Source of the DNA: Amphiura filiformis
Taxonomy: Eukaryota > Echinodermata > Ophiuroidea > Amphilepidida > Amphiuridae
DNA: 64,000 bases
Assembly (NCBI RefSeq): GCF_039555335.1
Contig: NC_092640.1
Span: 36,264,784-36,328,783, forward strand
Direction: 5' to 3'
Shown piece after piece: positions 28,736 through 40,700 of the stretch. Position 1 is the first letter of the stretch. Each line of letters opens with the position of its first letter. Under the pieces are notes generated by a model, which was not told the origin of the DNA, did not search any database, and saw only the letters and a list, made by a program, of their open reading frames with translations. The translations under genes and the position numbers were made by a program.

Positions 28736-31700
28736 CTTCACAAATAAATTGCATAAATAGATTCAGTTACCAATGCACACTCTACTTAGAGACCCACCAA
28801 GCCCAAAACCGACGCTTTAAAACAGATTGAATCATATACCAAAGATATATTGAAAGGTCTGTGAGGTATTTTAGGTCAAGTTGAGGATGCCGAGTTTGAA
28901 TTAGACCCTCCCTTGGGTCCATGGAGAACGACTGGTAATGTAGATTATATAACATTAAATAAACCCGATACATGGACCCTCCCAATCTGTAGGCAAGTTG
29001 CCTTGCACTTCCCAGCATTTGTGGGAATTCACTTTTACCGATCCTGGGTCAGACGAGTTTTCTATATATCACGTCCGTGGTATCACTGTCTTGCCGTTTG
29101 TGTTAGCGGCTACTTAGCCTGACCAATCAATGTAGAGCTCAGCAAGCAAGGCAATATTTGAAGTGGTTTTTATTGATAGTCTATTGATGATAACCAACAC
29201 GCGCAATATGAAAATAAAATGATGATATTTTAATACCTTATGAATATACCTTGTTAAATTTTTTCTCAATTATTTTATGGGATCCTTTTCATATACAGAG
29301 TGTGACTTTCCAGCTGACTTACATTAGCCGATCCACTAAGCCCATTCACAAAGTTGTTTTCGTCTGAGGAATGAATGCTCACAAGATGAGCTCCATACTG
29401 ATTGTTACAGTATATTTCAGCATCAGACCATGGCATAGAAATAGCAACATAATTGTAGCAATGTCCTTGCCATTCATGAGAACAATTAACACCTACAATG
29501 AGAAAAAAAAATAAGGGCAGCGTAGGTTTTAATAAGAATGGAGGTAAATATCACGTAACGCATTGATCCTTGGTACCAATTTGATTTGCCGACAAGCTAT
29601 CAATCAAATGGTACATTTTGTTCAGGGCAAAAGGGTTCCATGATGCAGTCATGTCTACAGTAGAATTCACCTCGACCTTTGCAGGACTTAAACCTCATTA
29701 AAAGCTATTAAACCAAGATAACACTCATTGAAACAGCTCAACTGATTAAATCGGATCTTCTCTGGTTGTGCACATGTGTCTGTTTTATATGTGCGGTATC
29801 GCAATGAACTGGTATAATACAGCTTCAGTTGGGTAACCTATTATAAAGGAAACGCAAGGAAACAATGGTATGTGGACCTTTGTTCACGAAATGAGACAAT
29901 GGTCTGCTTTTTGTAACCAGCATTCTTGAAAATGAGCAACATAATGATTGTTGACTTAACACGGTTTGGAAATAATTTCTTCATATTTTTGGTGTTATCT
30001 GTCGTTTATATATCCTTCCTAAAACACAAAAGTGCGACTATTTTCAAACACCTAAATTAGCTAAAAATTTAGGACATGTTACAAAACTATATTTTCTAGA
30101 ATTTCATAGAATAGTTTAAATGTAGCTTGTACCGTTTTTTTGTGTGGCATCCTTCAGAACTGAGCGGTCCGTTACCAATATAGCTCAATATTTTCGGTCA
30201 AATCTCTATTCAATTAACACGGGGAGTTGGCTAGCTATGAGCTAGCTATGCCTTGCCCTCACTCATATTTTACGAAAGTGCGACTATTTCTGAACATCTA
30301 ACCTAGTTGTAATTTTAGGTCATGTTAGAGAAATATACACCAGGCACAAAAAGAAACTCGTCAGTTATATTCATCCTTGCTGTTCAATAACTTGATAATT
30401 TTGGATTATTCTGAAATATACATTTTGTTAATTGGACTTTGCTTTCTCATTTGACACCCTGGGCGTGATAAACGAACAAGAATTGACCAAGATATGCGCC
30501 TCCAAAGCCTCAAACCCCAAAATCAAAAGTTGCATTTTCAACGATTTTCAATGGGAACGCATCGTTGTATTGCACACAAGCACCACGGGCCAATCAATAA
30601 AGCACACAGTGTAACAGGCACAATTAAATCGTTAAAATTGCAACTTTTCATTTTGGGGTTTGAGAGTTTGGAGGCGCATATCTTGGCCAATTCTTGCTCA
30701 ATGTTCACGAACATGGTGTCAAATGAGAAAGAAAAGTCCAATTAACAAAATGTATATTTCAGAATAATCCAAAATTATCAAGTTATTGAACAGCAAAGAT
30801 GAATATAACTGACGAGTTTCTTTTTGTGCCTGGTGTATTTGCTAGAAGTTTGGAGAATAGTTTAAATATTGGCCGGTTATTTTTCACACAGTGATGTTAA
30901 CTAGGCAAATGCAATATACTTCTAACATACACTATTTGTAAAGGTCGCGCGTCAATGGTGAGAGCACTGTGTATTGTGTATAGGAAAACGGACAGTAACT
31001 GCAGTTAACCGCCATTAAATCTGTTACTGACCTGACAGCGTATGAGAACAAAAGGCACCACTCGCTCAAGTAGGCGCTTTCACGTGACTTTCTTTTGATT
31101 ACTTATTGTCAGTAGCCTGGTAAAGCGTTAGTTACCAATTTAATGACGAAACCCTTTTGTCCTGAACAAAAGGTATCACTAGATGAATAGCTTGTCGGCA
31201 AACCAAATCGGTACAAAAGAACAATGCGTTACGTAATTTATTGTACTATCATGTTATACAAGCTCCTTGGGTGTAACTGAGAAGTCGCAAGCACAAAACA
31301 CTTTAGCTGTTAATGTACAAGTATTTACCGCCCATCGTATATTAGGCGCATCACTTCAATAAATTGAATCGAGTTGCTGATCGATTACCCGTAACAACGT
31401 GGCGTGGCTGCCAGGTATAGCGATATTATTTTTACCGGTAAACATTTTTATAGGGACCGCATAATCAGAGGAAAGGTTCATTATTAATCTAATTAGAGTT
31501 GGGCAGTGCTTGAAAAATGAGAGGGACTATTTTCTTGCATGGCATATGAAAAAAGGTGCTTCAAAATTACTAAAAATACCAAGCTGTATAACCAAAAATG
31601 TGCATATTTCAGAGTAACATGCAGAAATGACATGCCTTCTACCAATATTTAACAAATTCATCCGCTGCACATCGATTTTACCATCCAGCCGGTGTGCTAA

Positions 31701-34700
31701 AAAAAAAGGAGGCCGCACTGTAAAATAATGGTATTTATATGCACTTGAACAGTGGTTTGAAACAAAAAAGTCTCAAGTCATCATACTGAAAACTGGGTCA
31801 TTTGAGGATTCAGCCTTCTACTTTTAATTGATAATAATACATTTTCAGTGTATGAAAAATTCGCACTTGAACTTACCTATGAAAACTATGTTATAGAGAA
31901 TTAGTGGTATACCTGTAAAATATCTAGGGCTTAGTGCAATAAATCAAATCTCCACTAGCTTTTATAGGGAGAGTGTGGTCTAATGGTTAGGGTACTTGCC
32001 TTTAGTGCATGAGGTCCCGGGTTCAATTCCCGGTGGTGGAGATTTGCTGGGATATTGACTTGAAAAAAAAATGTCTGAAATTAATTGGCAACATCTGTAG
32101 ATTAAATTCAGACATCCGCTCTCCCCATGATTCATATAGAATTGGGTAAATGAATCATGAAAGTACTCCGTCCTTCGGAGGGGACGTTAAGCCGTCGGTC
32201 CCGTGTACAGAGAGCTATACCTGTACATGTATCTCGCAGTCAGTTTCGAAAAGAGTAGGGTGTTAACCCCCTGACTGTTCCCAACCCGTCCCGATGTTCA
32301 AATGGACCCCAATGGAAATAAGCTTCAATAGAGGCTTTCTTGGGTTATCCAGGGTTGTCAAAAACCCGAACAAATCAAATCAAAAAATCAAAAAACAATA
32401 GCTACCCTGAGTAATGTCATTCATAAGCACGGTTGCATTATTACACAGCATTACCCAGAGAAGCTAATGGGCTAATCCAGTCGAAATTAATAAACTCCCT
32501 ATGAAAGACTTACACATAAGGAGTATAAATTTCAAATGGGGTGTATGGATTTCAACTGGGATAGTCCTTTACAGACTTACCTATGTCGCATTTTGTAGAC
32601 GCAAGACCTACGGGACAGTACTCCCACCGAGTTTCCGGATCTGTAGTGTAACACCAGGGCCCATTGTCATCACCCGGATTACGACAATAGTTGTGTTCAC
32701 CAAGACCAGCGTACGGGTTGTTTTCTGGTGTATGGTGGGGTTTATGGGGTTCTTGTGCTGTCCATGATTGGCATTCCGTGCCATGTATGGTTTGACTAAT
32801 TGAGCCACGGTAGTCACGCCCAAATGCATTAGAGTAGCATTCTGATGCTGTATGTGAAAAATAAAAACGATACAATCAGGGCCGGATTTACCATTGGGCC
32901 AGATGGGCCCGGGCCCAGTGCCCCCACAGTTTTGGGGCCCAAATTGCCCTATGCATCTTCCTTTTAGCCGGAAAAACACTATGTTTGGGCCAAAATAAGG
33001 TAACATTACACAATTTGGCGTGCTTCGCGAGCATTTGCCCTTCAAATAGCAAAATTCATCTTCATTTTGGGCTAACATATAATTTGAAAGTTAAAAATTT
33101 CGCACGCTTCGCGCGCAAATGTTCCATTGAAATCGGAACAAAATATGCTCATACCCCCCTCTAGATTTTATTGCATCCGCCACTACTGTAGATCTTATGT
33201 AAGCAAAACTTGGCAAATTGGTCAGTTTGGGGCCTCCAAATTTTTGCCTTGTCCAGGGCCCCAAAAAGGTAAACCCGGCCCTGAATACAATACAAAACAA
33301 AAATTTCAAATTTCAATAGTTGCAAACTAATTTTAATGATAAAAAAAAACCTTTATCTAAGAGTGATTTTGATTTTAGATACAAAGGGGCAGAAGCTGGG
33401 GGTGGTGCTGTTAATAAATCTTTGGCTGCTGCATTAAAAATAAATTGGCACGAAGGCATTTTGCATCATTCCCCAACGCTTAGAATTGCTCAAACACTAT
33501 TATAAAAAAAAATTACCTTCATTTTAGGCAAAAATAGTCTGAAATTTAAATATTTTCCAGTAAAGCCGGTCTAAAATCTGCTCATCCCTCCCTAAATGGT
33601 ATTTGTTCCGTCGCCACTGCATCATTTGATTGGTTTGAACTACAGCGTTATGATAACACCCGTTTGCATTTATTTAGATCAAACGGGGCGTTCAGGGGCG
33701 GAAGTTTTGTTTTTGTTTTGTTTTTAATTATCTGAACGCTAGCGGACCTTTCTATTTCCTACTTCCATCACTCTTTTGGCAGCAAGTTTTGTTCACTAGA
33801 AATTTGTAACGCAATTGTGTTGGTATTGCCAGAAAAATAGTAACTTTGGATATACATACTAACGTAGTCCTTGTACTTGCTTTATAGAATATTGGTTAAC
33901 TAATACCTGTTCAAAACAGCTAACCGGGCACGTAACATTTTGTTAAAATCAGGAAGACAGTAACAAAGGTTCTGTGGTTAGCATTGCTGCAGCATTCATA
34001 CTTATTAAAATAAAACAGCTCATAATGTATGCTACAAATAATTATTAATATATTTGTATATCCAGTATATCTGGTACATCACACATTCGATCACACAACC
34101 AGCAACATTCGTATTTTACCACTCAACATGCTGAATATCACGATCGATGTTAAGCTTGTTAACACCTAGTGTTTATTATAGGTTGCCCTAACCCCAGTGA
34201 AAACTTAGTACTTGAAAAATGTATAGGATCTACACAACATTGATTGAATAGAATCATAAATGTAACCTACCTGTTGGTATACTGGTAATTACAGGACTTA
34301 GTTTTGTGGTCAATGAAGTTGGGGGATCATCGGAATCGCCAACTGTGAATAAAGTGGTTTGGAAATAGGTAACCAATGGTCAAACAGTCATCGGTACAAC
34401 CACAAGAGATATTCCAAGCAGTGCAATAATACGATAAACCTTTAAATAATCATGCGGGACTATCATGACTATGGCACAGTGTAACTTCCGCTGTGCGTAA
34501 CTCCGTGCGTCTGCCAATCGCAATCTCTTTTTATACGGCCGATCTCACACACATTTCAATGGACAATCTGTACGTTTGAACCGCACGTATGAGCGAAGTT
34601 AAATATTTCCGCGCCTCACTGTTGCTTTGTCATAATGATTTCTTGCAAAGAAATGTATCATATTAATAATTAAATTTCCCTGCGTATGTTCATGTTCAAT

Positions 34701-37700
34701 GTCCTTGAAAGTCGGACACATTTCATACATTTTTCTACGTTAGTCCAATAGAATCCCGTAACCATCGTGAAAATCATGCTAAATATGCCCAATTTGGCAG
34801 AGAAATAGTACTTGTAACATTGATCATCATAGGCTATGAAGGCATCTCAACCGCGCCCTTATTTGGTGGAAAATGAAAAATGACTTTTACGCAGCGGTCA
34901 AGTTCAAAATTGCTCAGACTTGGTTACAAACAATACGTGTATGTTCCTCTAGTCAAATGACATCTGAGTGTTTTTGTATTGTAAAAATTTGTATGTAAGT
35001 GCAACTTTCAAATCTGGACCTCGCTACATTAAATTGACTGGTGTTTTATTGTTTTCTGGGCTATCGTATCAAATGAGGTGTCAAAATTCGCAGACATAAA
35101 TTCTGCTTCCAACGCATTTGACAGATTTGTAATACAATAGCCTTTTTGAATAATGGCCATTATTTAAGGGGGTTAGTTTTTTTTTTTTTGAGATGTTTAT
35201 ATTACTCACTGCAATATTCATGTCGATTTAAAAGCTGGTCGAGATCAGCCTTGTTCCACTTATGCTGCATAGTGAATGGGCTCGGATCATCAACAAACCA
35301 CAGATCACCATATAGGCCATACTCATCCTCCTTCGCACAAATTTGTGCAAAATCAAGTGTAACAACGAGATGACAAAAGCATATTTCGTTGTACAGAAGA
35401 GACCATCTCAAAGTGCCACTCCTTGTAGGATCTGGTCTCCTTTTAAGAATGCAAAAATGACTTCGTACTAAAATATAATGACCTGTTTTGAAAAAGACAC
35501 AAACATAAAAGGAAAATGTTCAGGGATGCATTGGGCTATTCCAGTTGAATACCATACATCCCCTGTGGAAGACATTTTCAGTGATTCCGCGTGAGAACGT
35601 GATAATTTGTTTTATTAGAATAGCTTAAAAATAAAAGGTAAATCTGTAATAGAATTACGTTAAAATACTATTTTAAGGATAAATGGACAAAATAGAAAAA
35701 AAGTATTATAAATGGTTCGACTATAGAGATTTCTTTCATAGCGCTCTATCTCTCTATATATATATATAATCGACAGGGAAAACTTTTTACGTGACCAGGG
35801 TCAATGTATATATATGTATCAGGTCAAGATATACAGATAACGCACTACGATGCTCTTCAAAATAAGTTGGAAGCTTCTTTTGAACTTTGACATCGAAAAT
35901 GTGCGGTTCGCCATGAATAGGTGGAATTATATACTTTTCCTGCATCCGTATGACTTAAAGCCATAATGTGTGATTTGTTCCATGGTGACGCCCTCAATTT
36001 GTCTTGAATTTATACTTTTTGCATGATTATAATGCCCATTGATGTACTAAAATACCACGTGAAAGACTAAGTATGAAGTGCTTTAATTACAGTTAACATT
36101 TTAAGTTTATAATAAAATCGGAGATCTCCGGTTTTATTCAGAGTTCACTGATCGAGTGGCGGCTAAAAATATCGCGTGTTTGTACATTATTGAATCATTG
36201 AATCAGTGATGTATAAACTGAGTGTATATCGCTATTCGTCTTACGTCTTGACTTATAAGCTGTGTGCATATCGCTATTCATCTTACGTCTTGTTTTTGTT
36301 AGCGGGTCATCTGAACAATTTTGCCTACCTTGGAGATTTTGTAAGATCTTATAACTATACATGAAAACCAAAGTCACACATAATATATATATAAGTTACT
36401 TTTAGGAGCAGTCAGACTGTTGCTTTTTGGCTGAATGTTACACACTGCCTCCATGTCTATCTTCCAGATGTTCTTTACCAGAAGAATGTGTTCATAATTT
36501 TACGTTTATTGCTGATTGTAATTATGGTCCTGTGTCACAATCTGGGGTACCTTTGTGTTACATAGTAAAAAAATGAAATGTTTCAAACATTTTACCTACA
36601 CGTTTCATTTGAAGTGGTTCATTACGTTTGGGTTTTGGAAAGAACCTTCTGTTAAATCATGCATGACTCAATTACAAATCTGTACATCCCTTTCTTCTTG
36701 TCTATTGATATTTTGAATAGTGTTTATCTTTCCCTAAATAGATAGCGCCCTGATCGATTCTTCCTGCATATCAATATGCTTCATTTACATTACATTACAG
36801 AGATCGGACACTAATCCCTGTCCCTACCATAACAAACCATGTAAACAATGATCACCTATATTACAGGTGATATAACAGGTCTATATTACAGGACTAGATT
36901 AGTAAACTATGATCTATTTGCAAGTATTATATTGATTGAGCAGGAAAGACGTGATACTATTTTTTTGTATAGTAGTCTAGTTGCCGGCGTCAGGTATACA
37001 TACAGGGTGAGTCAAAAAAAGTGCAATAGAGCAAAGAATCGATATTTATGTAAGAACCACGTTGAACTTTCCAATTATTGAAATTTTCTATAAATGCCAC
37101 ACTCAATAGTCACCTGTTAAAAAAAAATGAAGTCAATCACATCTACCGTTTAATTTTTATGAGTCCTTTTGCTACGATACCCAATTTCATTATTTGTCCA
37201 CGAGGTACCATGTAATTTGAATGAGAGCACACAATGCACGATAAAGGCGCCAGCTCTGAAACTGACTTTAACTTAAATAAGGTTGATTTTTGCGTTATTT
37301 TAATTTCTTTTTTCTGTTCAAACTAACTTTCTAACATTACTTTAAGTCCTTCATACCTCACTCGACTCCAACTCCAGTTTTTTTAAATCCCAATATGTCC
37401 AACTTACTGGATATTTTATAATTCACTCCACTTCAATTTGCGCGCATTTCATTTCGACATTTGGACAAATCCGCCTACAAATGTGTATGTTTTTGATAGA
37501 GAATAAACATCTTTAAAGTAAAGGTAAAATCAAAATAACAACAAATAATGTATCTTTGTTTAAAGAGTGATAGAGTTACGCAATCTGCTGTTTAGTTATC
37601 AATTAGAACTTTGCAGAGAAACATGACAAGATAGCTTTTCACTGTACCTGATTGAAATACCAAAAAGTATGTCAATATTTTGGTGCACTCTTAGCTATAA

Positions 37701-40700
37701 TTTTTGCTTTTGCAAAACATGCACATGGAGGCCGGATTATGTGGTTTTATATTAAAATTCCACTCAGCCAAAATTATTCCTAAAAATAGGAATATCGAAA
37801 AGAAACAAGAGTTTCTTTATATATATTAAGAAACTGGTTGGAAGTTATTGTAGGACGCGTTTCGATTAACTGTGATCAAATTAATTTGATCTATTTTGGT
37901 TAATCTCATCAGCTACATTTTGCTGTGTTTGATCTTAGGATAGATGCCCATTTTAGGCTGTTTTGTCGCACATATATACCAAATGACCGTCTAGCTTTTT
38001 GATATTCAAATTGGTAGATGTGCGGATCAAACACAAAAGCGTGTTATATTTTAATCTTCACTACTTATATGGATGTATCTGGTCTTGATAAGACTAAGAA
38101 AACAAACCGATATAATGAACAAGTTTGAAAATACAACATACTTTGGTTTTTGTTGGTTGAAACTATGATTATGAGCCCGTTTTAGGCATGTTTTTATAAA
38201 GTTCTATACATAGGCCTACAGTGCAGCGTTATAAATGTGTATATAAAAGAGCCTTATTATGAGGACCATATGATTACCCGATTGGGTGTGGTTTTATTAT
38301 GGTTCATTATAAGGTCTATATATTTAAAATAACATGTTAATATGCAGATCAGGTACGTATAAGAACAATGGAACTAGTGTAACCAACTAAAGTGTCAAGG
38401 AAGCTCGTAAGGAAACATTCATGAAGATAATGTGATGATAGATAATTAATTTTCATCTAATAGATCCAACAAATCTCTCAGTGTAGGAGACATAGGGCAA
38501 ATTCCGGTTTGGGAGTTAGCATCCGCTATATTTTGCAAAGTCGGAGTCAAAGATATATTAGGGTTTTGGTCTAAAGTTATCTTTGCTCTGATAAGACGCT
38601 CTCCTATGTTTTGAGTGCGTCTTAAAGCTAGTATAGGGGGGCAAGGGAAGATTTTGCACAGGTTATGATTATATGATATAAAATGCCAGTTCCTGAGAAG
38701 TGCCTTTTTGATTTTTGCATTACCTCTTTGGGGGAAGTGATGCGTGCAGAAAACTAGAGGTATTTCCTCACGTTTTTTGGAACATCCTCTAAGTAAATAT
38801 TTCGTCTATTGTATGAAATATCTGCTAGGCATGCGAGCACTTCTGGTTTCTTATATCCTCTTGTGAGAAGTTTTGAGATAAAGAAATCAAGTTTGTGCTC
38901 ATATTCTGTCTCCGAGCTGGAGTTTCGAATATATCTTATAGCCTCACCCTTAACCATGCCACGAAAACACGAATTTGGGTGAGACGAATCTCTTGAAAGA
39001 TATTGAAATGTGTCACAGGGTTTGCTGTAGCATTTTATATCTAAGATCTGTTTGTCATGAAATCTTTCATCCTTGTATAGAGTTAAGTCTAGAAAATTAA
39101 TTTCTGTTTTTGACCACTCATGTGTGAATTTCAGAGTCGGGTGCATAGAGTTGATACGACTTATGAAATTAGCTAACTCGTTTTCATCTCCTAACCAAAA
39201 CATAAGAATATCATCACGATAACGGAACCATTTGAAGATTTTATCGCTAAGGGAAATGAATTTCTTTTCCAACGAATGGAACATTATGTCACATAGTTCT
39301 GGGGAGCATTTTTGTCCCATAGCTACGCCTGTCGTTTGCAAATAGTATTTTTCATTAAATGAAAAACAGTTTCTATGCAAAATCAGTTTTAATAATGCTT
39401 CCATATGACGGATATGTGGCATTCTAGGAAAGTACATTCCTGGATTAACTTCTGAAAAAGTCTTTAAAACTTCTTTTTCAACTTCATTTTGAAGAACATT
39501 AGTGAACATTCCAATGCAATCTATTGTAACCAAAAGACATTGGGCTGGAAGTTTTAATTGCTCAATTTTTCTTATCGCATCTTTTGTGTCTCTCAAGTAT
39601 GTGTTTTGTTTTTGAACGAGAGGGACTGCAAAAAAGTCGATAAATTCACCAATTTTTTCACATGGTCCACTAACATTACTGACTATAGGTCTTCCAGTAA
39701 AGACCCGGCCAGTAGGGGTGGTTTTGTGAACTTTTGGCAAAAAGTAGCAAGTTGGTGTTCGAATTTTATGTTCTATCGGATACAGATAGTCGTGTGTATT
39801 TTTATCAATACTTTGATCCCATAACATGAGGTTAAGCTGTTTTTGAACCAATTTTACCGTATCAAATGTCATGTCTGCATCGATTACAGTGTATTGATTA
39901 CCTTCCAGCATGATTTCACCTTCATGTATGTAATCATTTTTATTGATTACGACCACGCCACGAGATTTATCCGGTTTTGGAAAACCAAATGTTTCTTTTC
40001 CCTTAATGATTTGAGAGCTTGACGTTCGGGTTTTGTCAAGTTATCGTTTATGTTATTATTCTTAATTTTAGAAAGCTCTAACCTCGTGGATTCTAAGTAG
40101 TTTTCTAGATCCAAACAAGGTGTAGACAAAGGGTGCCAATTAGAAGCTCGTTTGAACTTGTGTGTTCGTTTTGCTTTCTTATTGGACATTAAATAACGAA
40201 TGCGCATTATTCTCATGAATGTTTCTGTATCCCTATCAAGCATTTTTGCTTTAGGATCTTTTGGGATATCTACAAATTTCAAACCTCTCCCTAGTACAGA
40301 TAATTCTGCATCAGAGAAATTTTCGTTTGCTAAGTTTATAACGAACTTTTTGTTCGCATTGGCTAAGTCCTTTATTTTTTGGACTTCTGTGATTTTTTGA
40401 GGGTTTGGGAATTCAAATGGCAAGTTCTAGACTTGATTTTGTCCTTAGTTTGCCGTTTGATACTCTGTTTACGGAACTTCCTGTTTTTTGCCATTATATT
40501 AACTGTGTATCAAAGGAGTACATGTACTGTGTTTTAATTGATACCAAGCATAGTGTAATGACGGCCTAAGATCATCTCTCTTTTAGAAGATATGGGTGGC
40601 CTTAAAAAGGCCGTTTGGTTATTGTACCGGCTTATATTTTTAGCCGGCGGTTGACTGCACCTCTTTGCTTCTTGAGATTCTTCACTCGGTGTTTGTCTGT

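Noticed and set aside
36789-36840. EGF-like exon start (DTNPCPYHNKPC)
   Set aside because: Only two cysteines before a stop and inconsistent phase; used only as a hint in a finding.
40200-40400. Plus-strand frames across the PLE copies
   Set aside because: Mirror frames of the minus-strand PLE ORFs, present in both copies because the DNA is duplicated.
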